Shown piece by piece: positions 1-6,485 of a stretch of 10,593 bases of DNA (the stretch's first letter is position 1; every line of letters starts with the position of its first letter). The position numbers and the translations under genes were made by a program. Source of the DNA: an uncultured Nostocoides sp. (lineage in GTDB: Bacteria > Actinomycetota > Actinomycetes > Actinomycetales > Dermatophilaceae); assembly GCA_936931335.1 (NCBI GenBank), contig CAKZIH010000080.1:1-10593 (forward strand). Reading direction: 5' to 3'. Under the pieces are notes generated by a model. That model ran no database searches. It was not told where the DNA came from and worked only from the letters and a program-made list of their open reading frames with translations.

Positions 1-129
1 TGCCACGCAGATGTGCGCACACGGGTCTTCCCGGGCGTGCGCCACGAGGTCCACAACGAGCCGACTACCCGCGCGGACGCCGAACGGGAGATCATGGACT
101 TTGTCGACCGGGTGACCGCCGCCCGCTAG
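1..129 (+). CDS. Alpha/beta hydrolase (monoacylglycerol lipase / S33-like), C-terminal fragment
   Basis: Only the last 42 codons are in the window, ending in TAG; the start lies upstream. The fragment reads VFPGVRHEVHNEPTTR and then an Asp/Glu-rich helix ending in FVDRVTAAR. This matches the end of lysophospholipase/monoacylglycerol-lipase-like serine hydrolases, where a Tyr/Phe-Pro-Gly-x-x-His-Glu segment carries the catalytic histidine and is followed by the last helix packed on the alpha/beta fold. The His of RHE (residue 15 of the fragment) is therefore the probable catalytic base. The nucleophile and acid cannot be seen. It converges with the thiamine-diphosphate enzyme gene, with 39 bases between the two stop codons. 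Substrate is unknown. Confidence 0.75.
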   Translation, partial: CHADVRTRVFPGVRHEVHNEPTTRADAEREIMDFVDRVTAAR

Positions 130-168
130 AGATCTGATTGGCCGATTCGTCCCGTCAAACCGACGAGC

Positions 169-1869
169 TCACTTGGCGGAGGGGACCTCGATCGGCGGCA
201 CCATCTTCGCTGGCTTGGGGCGCAGGGCCGTTACGTCCACCTCGATCAGGCTCGGCACCCCGCGCTTGAGTGCCTTTTTCAGCGCCTTGTCGAAGTCCGC
301 GGCGCTGCACACCCGCCGGTGCTTTAGGCCGACGGACTTGGCGAGCAGCCCGAAGTCAGGGGTGAGCAGGTCGACGGCCCGCTTGGTGTCCTTGCGCGCC
401 TTCTGAATATTGCGGAGCACGCCATACCCGCCGTCGTTGAAGACCACGATCACCACGTATGGCGCCTCCGCGGCGAGCACGGCAAGCTCGCCCTGATAGA
501 CGGCCAGGCCGCCGTCACCGACGATGGCCAGCACCGGGTCGTCGGGACGGCCGATCCCGGCGCCGATCGCCTGCGCCAGGCCCTGACCGATGCCGCCGCC
601 GGCGGCGAAGACGTTGTCCCTCGGGTCATAGACGTCGAGCAGACGGTTGCCCCAGGAACTGCCCGGCACCGTCACATCCCGGACGATGACCGCCCGGAGC
701 GGCAGGCGGCGGCGCATGGAGTCGCAGATCTCGCCATACGCACCGATGTCCTCGCGATGCGCCGCCCGCACCGTCTTGGCGACCTCGCGCACGCGGCCGC
801 CCCAGTCGGCCTCCGTCCCGGGTTCGCCCAGCGAATCGGTCAACGCCGGTATGGCCGAGCGCGCATCCGCCTGCAACCCCACGGCTACCGGGAAGTTCTT
901 GCCGATCATGTTCGCGTCGAGGTCGATCTGCACATGCTGCTGCGGGAGCGGCAGCTCGTAGTTGCGGGTCTCGTTGCCGCGCAGGTGCGAGCCGATGGTG
1001 AGCAGGCAATCCGCTTCGCGCAGTAGGGGTTCCACGTCCTCGTCCGCAGGGAAGTTGCCGATCAGCAGCGCGTGGTCCTCGGGCATCGTGCCGCGCCCGT
1101 TGGACCCGGTCAGCACCCCGGCACCCCACGCCTCGGCGAGCGCGACGACCTCCGCGCTCGCCTCCCGGGCACCGCCACCGGCCCAGATCAACGGTCGGCG
1201 CGCGGGCCGCATCACGGCGGCGGCCCGCTCGAGATCCCGCCGGGCGCCGGTGCGCAGCGCGGGCTCGCGCTCGTCCACCTTGTTCTGCTGATCCGGCTTG
1301 GCGAGGTACTGCAGGTCGATCGGCCAGTCCACGCTCACCGGTCCGGTGGGGGCGGTGCGCGCGAGTCGGGCCGCCTCGGTGAGCACCGCCCGGGCCTGGC
1401 GGGGGGTCTCGATCCGCAACGCGTGGGCGCTGACCGCCTTGAGCATCTGCAACTGGCGGGGGACCTCGTGATAGGCCCCGGTCCCCTCGCCGATGAGGTC
1501 GGCGTTGATATTGCCGGTGATGTGCAGGACCCGGCTGGAGGCGGCCATCGCCTCGAGCATCGACCCGGCGGCATTGCCTGCTCCCGTGCCGGTGGAGGTC
1601 AGCGCGACCCCGATCCCGCCGGTGGCCCGTGCATACCCGTCGGCAGCGTTGACGGCGGCCGCCTCGTGCCGCACCGGGACGAAGCGCAACTCGCGATCCA
1701 CCGCCTCCACGAGCGGCAGATTGTGAATACTGATCACCCCGAAGGCCACGTCCACGCCGGCCGCCCGCATCACCTCGACGAGCACATCGCCTCCGGTGAC
1801 GGCGTGCGGGGTGAGCTTCTCGGTGGCGGTCTCGTGCGCCTCGGTGGTCACGTGCATCCGCTCGGACAT
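169..1869 (-). CDS. Thiamine-diphosphate-dependent enzyme, acetolactate-synthase-like
   Basis: A 566-residue protein with the three-domain layout of the acetolactate synthase/benzoylformate decarboxylase superfamily. The N-terminal PYR domain carries VRHEAAAVNAADGYARATGG, in which Glu69 is the expected glutamate that activates the thiazolium ring. A central Rossmann-like domain follows (about 205-345, with PLIWAGGGA and a GSHLRGNETRNYEL segment). The C-terminal PP domain has the ThDP/Mg motif starting GDGG at 451-454 and ending with Asn478 in FNDGGYG. I chose the ATG at 1869 because AGGAAGG sits 7 nt upstream (1877-1883); an upstream in-frame start at 1962 would overlap the divergent acetyltransferase and lacks family-like sequence. 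Length is normal for the superfamily. No acetolactate synthase small subunit or branched-chain amino acid gene is nearby, so a biosynthetic ALS role is unlikely; a 2-oxoacid decarboxylase or carboligase is possible. The exact reaction cannot be assigned. Confidence 0.9.
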   Translation of the reverse strand: MSERMHVTTEAHETATEKLTPHAVTGGDVLVEVMRAAGVDVAFGVISIHNLPLVEAVDRELRFVPVRHEAAAVNAADGYARATGGIGVALTSTGTGAGNAAGSMLEAMAASSRVLHITGNINADLIGEGTGAYHEVPRQLQMLKAVSAHALRIETPRQARAVLTEAARLARTAPTGPVSVDWPIDLQYLAKPDQQNKVDEREPALRTGARRDLERAAAVMRPARRPLIWAGGGAREASAEVVALAEAWGAGVLTGSNGRGTMPEDHALLIGNFPADEDVEPLLREADCLLTIGSHLRGNETRNYELPLPQQHVQIDLDANMIGKNFPVAVGLQADARSAIPALTDSLGEPGTEADWGGRVREVAKTVRAAHREDIGAYGEICDSMRRRLPLRAVIVRDVTVPGSSWGNRLLDVYDPRDNVFAAGGGIGQGLAQAIGAGIGRPDDPVLAIVGDGGLAVYQGELAVLAAEAPYVVIVVFNDGGYGVLRNIQKARKDTKRAVDLLTPDFGLLAKSVGLKHRRVCSAADFDKALKKALKRGVPSLIEVDVTALRPKPAKMVPPIEVPSAK

Positions 1870-1946
1870 TGGTGCGCCTTCCTGGTCTGCCTGCCGCGCC
1901 CGATCCGACGTAGCCCTTCCGAGCCTAGACAGCGGACACTGGGGGA

Positions 1947-2537
1947 ATGGACGCAACGGCATACCAATCCCACGACCGGGAGTGGACCATCGAGGTGGTG
2001 ACGGACCCGGCTGTCCTGGTGGCCAATTCGCATGTCTTCGACGAGAAGGTGAGCCTGGACGGGGCGCGGGACTTCTGCGACCGCCCCGGCCATCTGCTGG
2101 TCATGGCGTTCGACCCGGACGAATGTGGGATCGGGTTCGCCTCGGGGGTGGAGATGCGCCACCCGGACAAGTCGGCCGAACTCTTCGTCTACGAACTCGG
2201 CGTCGAGGAGGAATGGCGGGCCCGTGGGGTGGCGACCAGCCTGCTGCGCGCGCTGACGCAAGAGGCCGGCCGCCGAGGATGCGCGGGGGTATGGACAGCG
2301 ACCGAACCCGACAATGTCGCGGCGCTGGCGACATACGCCCGCCTCGGTGCCACCGCCGAGGACAGCGTCGTTCTCACCTGGAGTCCTGGGCCTCCCCCTC
2401 AGTCGCCGCCGTCGGAGTCCGATCACGACGTATGCGGGCCCGGTGCAGTGAATTTTCTCGGCCGATTGGGTATGGATGAGGACGTCGAGGTCGCCTTTGA
2501 TCGCGTCGACGTGGAACCGCAGAGCCCCGATTTCTGA
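1947..2537 (+). CDS. GNAT-family N-acetyltransferase with an unusual C-terminal extension
   Basis: A 196-residue open frame. Residues about 14-148 form a GNAT fold: a strand ending FVYELGVEEEWRARGVA holds the acetyl-CoA pyrophosphate-binding signature (R91-A-R-G-V-A96), followed by the LLRALTQEAGRRGC helix, the TEPDNVAALATYARLGA motif and a final VVLTW strand. The pattern resembles the AAC(3)-I-like group, but the acceptor is unknown and resistance should not be inferred. About 46 further residues after the last strand are Pro/Ser-rich and then acidic, and do not resemble a GNAT domain; this part may be poorly conserved read-through. The ATG at 1947 is the first sensible start; GGGGGA lies directly against it, too close for a normal ribosome site. 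The gene is divergent from the thiamine-diphosphate enzyme (77 bp between starts) and convergent with the RidA-family gene. Confidence 0.85.
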   Translation: MDATAYQSHDREWTIEVVTDPAVLVANSHVFDEKVSLDGARDFCDRPGHLLVMAFDPDECGIGFASGVEMRHPDKSAELFVYELGVEEEWRARGVATSLLRALTQEAGRRGCAGVWTATEPDNVAALATYARLGATAEDSVVLTWSPGPPPQSPPSESDHDVCGPGAVNFLGRLGMDEDVEVAFDRVDVEPQSPDF

Positions 2538-2579
2538 GGTACCTGCTGGACCGGGAATGTCGTCAGCGAACTCCGTGGG

Positions 2580-2603
2580 CCACGCGCCATCCGGGCGCGG
2601 TGG
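2580..2603. terminator. Candidate bidirectional terminator hairpin
   Basis: Between the converging stops of the acetyltransferase and RidA-family genes, 2580-2588 (CCACGCGCC) can pair with 2594-2603 (GGCGCGGTGG). This gives a 9-bp GC-rich stem with a single bulged G (2599) and a 5-nt loop. There is no T tract on either side, so it is a structure-based guess; high-GC actinobacterial terminators often lack the U run. Confidence 0.4.
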
Positions 2604-2604
2604 G

Positions 2605-3000
2605 TCAGGCGACCGCGGTGCCCTCCAGTTCCACGAGCTGGCCCGGGATCGCCAGCCGGGTGACGCCGAGCATGGTGGTGGTCGGGGCCACCCGTGCCGC
2701 GCCGAGGCGGCCGGCGAGGACGGCATAGTGCGGGAAGAGGGCGTCCACATCGGTGGTGTAGACGTTGAGGCGTACCAGGTTGGCCAGCGACATACCGGCC
2801 TCGGCGAGCACCGCCTCGAGGTTGTCCACTGCCAAGGCGAGTTGGGCGGCGATGTCGCCCTGGTGCTCCGGTTCACCGTTGGCGTTCATCGCCGTCTGCC
2901 CGGAAATGTAGAGCGTCCGCGTGGTACCGGACACGACTTCGCCCTGGTTGAAGCCCAGCGACTGCGACCACGACACCGGGTTGATAGCCGTGCGTTCCAT
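2605..3000 (-). CDS. RidA/YjgF/UK114-family protein lacking the catalytic arginine
   Basis: A 131-residue protein, full length for the Rid superfamily. Family landmarks are the TLYISGQTAMNANGE segment (29-43), the LEAVLAEAGMSLANLVRLNVYTTDV helix-strand (61-85), the FPHYAVL segment (89-95) and the closing VELEGTAVA. Archetypal RidA hydrolyses reactive enamines/imines using an arginine in a P-A-R-S motif (Arg105 in E. coli). Here the aligned stretch is A105-P-T-T-T, with Thr108 at that position, so classical imine deamination is unlikely and this belongs with the arginine-lacking Rid subgroups. The ATG at 3000 is supported by AGGAG (3007-3011), 6 nt upstream. It is divergent from the WYL regulator with 121 bp between starts, and the inverted repeat at 3083-3099 suggests control by that regulator. 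The partner pathway is not visible. Confidence 0.92.
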   Translation of the reverse strand: MERTAINPVSWSQSLGFNQGEVVSGTTRTLYISGQTAMNANGEPEHQGDIAAQLALAVDNLEAVLAEAGMSLANLVRLNVYTTDVDALFPHYAVLAGRLGAARVAPTTTMLGVTRLAIPGQLVELEGTAVA

Positions 3001-3082
3001 ATCTGACTCCTGTCGATAAGTGCGCCTGGCGACCGGACGACCGCCGTCTGAGACGCAACACCGACCACCTTTCCGGCTATAA

Positions 3083-3099
3083 GTGACACCCTGTGTCAC
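3083..3099. promoter_or_regulatory. Inverted-repeat operator between the RidA-family and WYL-regulator genes
   Basis: GTGACAC-CCT-GTGTCAC is a perfect 7-bp inverted repeat around a 3-nt spacer in the 121-bp divergent intergenic region. It ends 22 bases before the regulator ATG at 3122. On the minus strand it is directly followed by TTATAG (3082-3077), a plausible -10 for the RidA-family gene, so the repeat would fill the -35/-10 spacer; the upstream -35 hexamer is poor. On the plus strand GACAAT lies 6 nt before the regulator ATG and could be a leaderless -10, with the repeat over its -35 region. A dimeric repressor bound here could control both genes; the WYL protein is the obvious candidate. 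The repeat is directly seen; the regulator assignment is inference. Confidence 0.7.
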
Positions 3100-3121
3100 C
3101 TTTTTGATCGACAATTTCCGG

Positions 3122-4090
3122 ATGCGCGCCGACCGCCTGGTTTCCCTCGTGCTGCTGCTGCGGCAGCGAGGCCAGTTGACCGCCGAGACCCTGGCCGCCG
3201 AACTGGAGGTCTCTCCGCGCACGATCCTGCGGGACATCGAGGCCCTGTCCTCCGCCGGCGTCCCGGTGTATGCCGAGCGTGGTCGCCATGGTGGGTTCGC
3301 GCTCTTGCCCGGTTTCCGCACCGAACTGACCGGACTCAATCACGACGAAGCTCTGGCGCTGCTCACCGCGGGGTCGAGTGATCGGGAAAGGATCTTCGGC
3401 CTGGGTGGCGCGCTTGCGGCCGCGCTGCGCAAGGTCGTTGATGCCCTGCCCGAGGGCCATCGGGCCGGCCTGGACGATGCCAGCCGCCGCTTCCTGGTGG
3501 AACCGGAGGCCGACTTGCTCTCCCGGCGCCGCGAGATGGAACTCCTTGCCGACGGGGTCATGGACGCCGTCCGCGACGCGGTGCTCGCCGGTCGCAAGGT
3601 GCGCTTCGACTATGCCGCCTCGGACCGGGCGTCACGCTCCCATACGGTCGACCCGATCGGCCTGGTCAGCGTGCGCGAGCGCACCTATCTGCTGGCTCTG
3701 AAGTCCGGTCAGGACCGGACCTATCGCCTCTCCCGTATGTCCGCTGCCCAGGTCCTCGCCGAGCCGGCCGAACGTCCGGCCGAGGTCGATCTCGACCGCA
3801 TCTGGGCCGAGCGCCGCGCCAGATTCCTCGCCGAGGACCACCTGCGCGTGGACCTGCGAATCCGGGACACCCGCCGCGCCGAACTCCTGGACACCACTCG
3901 GGCCGTGCTGGCCGAAGAGCGGGAACCCGACGGGTGGCTGCGGCTCGAGGTCACCTTCGAGGACCTGCGCCACGCGGTCTGGGTGCTCTGGCGCCTCGAC
4001 ACCGGCGTCGAAGTGCTCGCACCCGCCGACCTGCGGGCGGCGCTGCGCGAGCGGGCCGCACAACTCCTGGACCGGTATGACGGCGACTAA
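3122..4090 (+). CDS. YafY/WYL-domain transcriptional regulator
   Basis: A 322-residue protein. Residues 1-60 are a winged helix-turn-helix of the HTH_11/DeoR-like type (LTAETLAAELEVSPRTILRDIEAL at 19-42, then a wing with ERGRHGGFAL). A WYL domain follows, from RKVRFDY (about 158) through RTYLLALKSGQDRTYRLSRM, with T188-Y-L in place of W-Y-L. The last ~90 residues match the WYL C-terminal extension. WYL proteins are ligand-responsive regulators; the ligand (nucleotide, nucleic acid or small molecule) is unknown. I use the ATG at 3122, since MRADRLVSLVLLLRQRG is the usual start of the family; a GTG at 3083 in the same frame lies inside the operator and is rejected. It is divergent from the RidA-family gene and converges with the epimerase gene, with 25 bp between stops. 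Autoregulation through 3083-3099 is likely. Confidence 0.92.
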   Translation: MRADRLVSLVLLLRQRGQLTAETLAAELEVSPRTILRDIEALSSAGVPVYAERGRHGGFALLPGFRTELTGLNHDEALALLTAGSSDRERIFGLGGALAAALRKVVDALPEGHRAGLDDASRRFLVEPEADLLSRRREMELLADGVMDAVRDAVLAGRKVRFDYAASDRASRSHTVDPIGLVSVRERTYLLALKSGQDRTYRLSRMSAAQVLAEPAERPAEVDLDRIWAERRARFLAEDHLRVDLRIRDTRRAELLDTTRAVLAEEREPDGWLRLEVTFEDLRHAVWVLWRLDTGVEVLAPADLRAALRERAAQLLDRYDGD

Positions 4091-4115
4091 CCCCGGTGCC
4101 GGTCTGGCCCGTGGC

Positions 4116-5042
4116 TCAGCCCAGTTGCACCCGCAAGAGTCCCCGTGGCACCTCGGTGGCGAGGTCGGCCAGCGCCTGGTCCAGGGTGGGGAAGCGGAAG
4201 TCGAAACCGGTGTCGAGCAGTATGCCGGGGTGCACCCACCGGCTCTTGAGCACTAGTTCGGGCTCGGTGCGGATGATCCGGCCGCCGGCCTCGAGCGACC
4301 AGGCGGGCAGGGGCACGGCCATACGTCGGGCGAGGGGGCCGCCCAGGTGACGGCGGACGGCGGCCATCAGTTCGGCATTGCTCACCGGGTTGGGGGAGGC
4401 GATATTGACCGGGCCCGCGATGTCCGCGCGGTCGATCACGTGGCGGATGGCGCGGTAGACGTCGTCGATGTGCACCCAACTGACCTGCTGCGCACCATCG
4501 CCCTCGGCGCCGCCGAAGCCGATCCGCGCGAGGTTCACCAGGGGGCTGAGGGCGCCACCACCGGCGCCGAGGACGATCGACGTGCGCAGGGCCACCCGCC
4601 GCGTCACGGCCGGTGCGGCGAAGAGTTCGTGCTCCCACCCGCGGGCCACCGCGACCGAGAAGCCGCTGCCGAGTTCTCCGGTGCGCTCGTCCTGCGCCCG
4701 GTCGCGGGCATCCCGGTAGATGGTGCCGGTGCTCGCGTTGAGCCACACGGCCGGCGGGTTCGCGCAGCGCGCCAGGGCCAGCCCGAGCGCGCGCGTGGTC
4801 TCGGTGCGGGAGGCGAAGATCTCGTCGGCGTTCGCCTTGGTGTAGCGGCAGCTCACGGAGCGCCCGGCCAGGTTGAGCAGCACATCCGCGCCCTCGAGGA
4901 CACCGGTGAGGTCCTCGTCCCAACGGGTGTCGGCCGCCACGGACCGGCCAATGGTGCGCACGGTCGCCCCATCGCGCCGGAACGCCTGGTGCAGGTGCCG
5001 GCCCATGAAGCCCGAGGCCCCGGCGAGCACAATCGTGGTCAT
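4116..5042 (-). CDS. TIGR01777-family NAD(P)-dependent epimerase / SDR39U1-like protein
   Basis: A 308-residue extended short-chain dehydrogenase. The N-terminus TTIVLAGASGFMGRHL has the G8-x-x-G-x-x-G14 dinucleotide-binding loop. VLLNLAGRSVSCRYTKANAD with the SRTETTRAL helix is the hallmark of the TIGR01777 group. The ASTGTIYRDA strand and the SWVHIDDVYRAI segment continue the fold, and the C-terminus (PGILLDTGFDFRFPTLDQAL) is the DUF1731 domain. Physiological substrate is unknown for the family. The ATG at 5042 is chosen from the Rossmann N-terminus; only a weak AGGAC site precedes it. It starts 4 bp after the TetR stop, so it is almost certainly the second gene of a TetR-epimerase operon and would be controlled by the palindrome at 5746-5765. 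Confidence 0.9.
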   Translation of the reverse strand: MTTIVLAGASGFMGRHLHQAFRRDGATVRTIGRSVAADTRWDEDLTGVLEGADVLLNLAGRSVSCRYTKANADEIFASRTETTRALGLALARCANPPAVWLNASTGTIYRDARDRAQDERTGELGSGFSVAVARGWEHELFAAPAVTRRVALRTSIVLGAGGGALSPLVNLARIGFGGAEGDGAQQVSWVHIDDVYRAIRHVIDRADIAGPVNIASPNPVSNAELMAAVRRHLGGPLARRMAVPLPAWSLEAGGRIIRTEPELVLKSRWVHPGILLDTGFDFRFPTLDQALADLATEVPRGLLRVQLG

Positions 5043-5046
5043 CTGG

Positions 5047-5727
5047 TCAGTCCTGTCGATCGTGGTGGGGAGCGGGGGAGACCTGGTCGACGAGCCGCAC
5101 CAGATCGGCGGCGAAGGCCCGGCCGCCCGGCAGCCGGGCCAGGCTCGCGGCCCGCGCGATGAGTGGAGCGCCGCCCGCGACCAGGTCACGGGTGCGCCGT
5201 TGCCCGGGAGAGTGGTCGCACACCCAGTGCAGGGTGATGCCGAGGTATGCCAGCCACAACAGCCGCGGCAAGCGCTCGCCGAGCGCGCCACCGGGGACGC
5301 CCCGCGACATACCGGCCGCCTCGGCGAGCAGACCGACGGCCGCGTCACGCGCCTCGCGGGAGGCTGCCGAAAATGGGCTCACCGCGGCTGATGTGGACAG
5401 CGCGACCTGCAGCATCGTCGCCCCGAAGCCGTGATAGGGCGCCATGGTGTCGAGCCCGGTGTCGAAGACCGTGCGCAGGTTGTCCGCCAACCCGGCGCCC
5501 GGGCGCAACCGCGGCATCGCGGCCTCCCGGTGTTCGTGCTGGATGCGCACATACAACTCCTGGACCAGCTCGTCCTTGCCATCGAAGTAGTAATAGGCAT
5601 TGCCCGGGGAGACCCCCGCCTCGGTGGCGATGAGCCGCATCGTGGTGGCCTGGTAGCCACGCTCGCGGAACAGCCGCAGCGCGGTGTCCACGAGAATCTC
5701 CCGGGTGCGTTCCGACTTCTGAGCCAC
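5047..5727 (-). CDS. TetR/AcrR-family transcriptional regulator
   Basis: A 226-residue protein with a canonical TetR N-terminus: helix 1 TREILVDTALRLFRERGYQATTM (8-30), HTH LIATEAGVSPGNAYYYFDGKDEL (32-54), then a helical ligand/dimerisation domain. The ligand domain contains WLAYLGITLHWVCDHSPGQRRT, a segment found in actinobacterial TetR proteins of this type. The start is a GTG at 5727: an in-frame TAG lies four codons upstream and the neighbouring ATG at 5729 is out of frame. No ribosome site precedes the GTG; instead a -10 hexamer ends 6 nt before it, so the mRNA is probably leaderless. The gene is followed after 4 bp by the epimerase gene and preceded by a perfect 20-bp palindrome, suggesting autorepression of the pair. 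Ligand unknown. Confidence 0.93.
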   Translation of the reverse strand: MAQKSERTREILVDTALRLFRERGYQATTMRLIATEAGVSPGNAYYYFDGKDELVQELYVRIQHEHREAAMPRLRPGAGLADNLRTVFDTGLDTMAPYHGFGATMLQVALSTSAAVSPFSAASREARDAAVGLLAEAAGMSRGVPGGALGERLPRLLWLAYLGITLHWVCDHSPGQRRTRDLVAGGAPLIARAASLARLPGGRAFAADLVRLVDQVSPAPHHDRQD

Positions 5728-5733
5728 ATGGCC

Positions 5734-5762
5734 ACACTACGCCGCGTTTTGAACGCGTTCAA
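5734..5762 (-). promoter_or_regulatory. Sigma-70-like promoter of the TetR-epimerase operon, predicted leaderless
   Basis: On the minus strand, TTGAAC (5762-5757) and TAGTGT (5739-5734) are separated by exactly 17 bp. TTGAAC matches the -35 consensus at 4 of 6 positions and TAGTGT keeps the key T-A...T of the -10. The -10 ends 6 nt before the GTG at 5727, so the predicted transcription start coincides with the start codon. Confidence 0.6.
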
Positions 5763-5765
5763 AAC
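5746..5765. promoter_or_regulatory. Perfect 20-bp palindromic operator, probable TetR site
   Basis: GTTTTGAACGCGTTCAAAAC is a perfect palindrome 18 bp upstream of the TetR GTG start, and it contains the whole -35 hexamer of the predicted promoter. Bound repressor would block RNA polymerase, the expected arrangement for TetR autoregulation. The core TTGAACGCGTTCAA also satisfies the published KstR-type pattern TnnAACnnGTTnnA, but that pattern is loose and the adjacent TetR protein is the simpler candidate. The CDF-like transporter gene, 21 bp away on the other side, reads toward the palindrome and so is not driven from it. Confidence 0.8.
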
Positions 5766-5786
5766 CGCCAGGCGCGGGACTCTCGA

Positions 5787-6485
5787 TCAGTCGATGGCTT
5801 CGCCCGCCAGCGCCTTGGCTGCCAGGCGTTCCTCCTCGCTGACCTCCCAGACTTCCCAGGCGGCGTGCAGCGCGAGCAGGATAATGACGCAGCCGAGGAT
5901 CAGGTCCGGCCACCCGGAATGGGTCAAGGCGGTGACCAAAGCCATGGCGATCACGGCGAGATTGATGAGCACGTCATTGCGCGCCGAGAGGAAGGCCGCG
6001 CGGCTGAGCGACCCACCGCCGTGGCGCACCGAGGACAACAGCCACGCGCTCGCCCCGTTGACCGCGATCGCCCCTAGCGAGGCGAGCACCACCGGAACCA
6101 CGTGCGGCACAACGGGTTCGGAAAACCGCTGAATCGCCTCCCAGCCGGCGACGGCGGACGGGCCGAGAATCACCAAGGCCATCACTTTGCCCATCAGGGC
6201 TCGTCGGGTCAGGGGCCAGCCAAGCGCGACAAAGATCAGCAGATTGATCGAGGTGTCCTCGAGGAAGTCGACGCTGTCCGCGAGCAGCGAAACCGACCCG
6301 GCGCCCAGGGCCACCGCGAACTCGACGAAGAAGTAGGTGAAGTTGAGTGCGGCGACGGCAAGAACGACCCGACGGAGTCGCGCGATCATGCCCGGTGTCG
6401 CCTCGGATTGGCCAGCGTCTGACGGGCCGGCATGCGACGGCCCTCCGTTCGCTGGATCAGCGTCCGGTCTGGGTTCAGGCTGCAC
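5787..6485 (-). CDS. Short CDF-like cation transporter (membrane domain only)
   Basis: From a GTG at 6485 the protein is 232 residues: a 32-residue Pro/Gly/Ser/Ala-rich leader, then about five or six hydrophobic segments. The LLADSVDFLEDTSIN segment (67-81) matches cation diffusion facilitator TM2, with Asp73 and Asp77 at the metal-site positions. LSARNDVLINLAVI (166-179) matches TM5, with Asp171 kept and Ser167 where zinc transporters have His. The cytosolic C-terminal metal-sensing domain of classical CDFs is absent: the chain stops soon after the last membrane segment with WEVWEVSEEERLAAKAL. Divalent-metal efflux is likely; the metal is not assignable. The start is uncertain. GTG at 6485 lies 7 nt after a TAGGCT -10-like hexamer, but GTG 6491, ATG 6515 and ATG 6389 are alternatives. 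It is divergent from the SRPBCC gene. Confidence 0.82.
   Translation of the reverse strand: MQPEPRPDADPANGGPSHAGPSDAGQSEATPGMIARLRRVVLAVAALNFTYFFVEFAVALGAGSVSLLADSVDFLEDTSINLLIFVALGWPLTRRALMGKVMALVILGPSAVAGWEAIQRFSEPVVPHVVPVVLASLGAIAVNGASAWLLSSVRHGGGSLSRAAFLSARNDVLINLAVIAMALVTALTHSGWPDLILGCVIILLALHAAWEVWEVSEEERLAAKALAGEAID

Noticed and set aside
130..168. TCGTC/GACGA pairing (147-151 with 162-166) as a terminator between the hydrolase and thiamine-diphosphate genes.
   Set aside because: Only 5 bp of stem with a 10-nt loop and no T run; too weak to annotate.
1870..1962. Upstream in-frame start at 1962 for the thiamine-diphosphate enzyme.
   Set aside because: It would add 31 Arg/Pro-rich residues and overlap the divergent acetyltransferase start; AGGAAGG 7 nt before the ATG at 1869 fits better.
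1072..2001. A 309-codon plus-strand open frame opposite the thiamine-diphosphate enzyme.
   Set aside because: It is antisense to a well-supported gene and its translation is low-complexity Gly/Arg/His-rich with no recognisable fold.
3083..3121. GTG at 3083 as the start of the WYL regulator.
   Set aside because: The GTG is the first bases of the inverted repeat, and the added residues TPCVTFLIDNFR are not typical of the family N-terminus.
4091..4115. Possible terminator between the converging WYL regulator and epimerase genes.
   Set aside because: The 25-bp gap contains only a short CCGG-TG-CCGG element that cannot make a stable hairpin.
5746..5765. Reading the palindrome as proof of a KstR cholesterol regulon, with the thiolase as support.
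   Set aside because: The KstR pattern is degenerate, the thiolase has no such site in its upstream gap, and the adjacent TetR protein is not clearly KstR; other steroid genes are absent.
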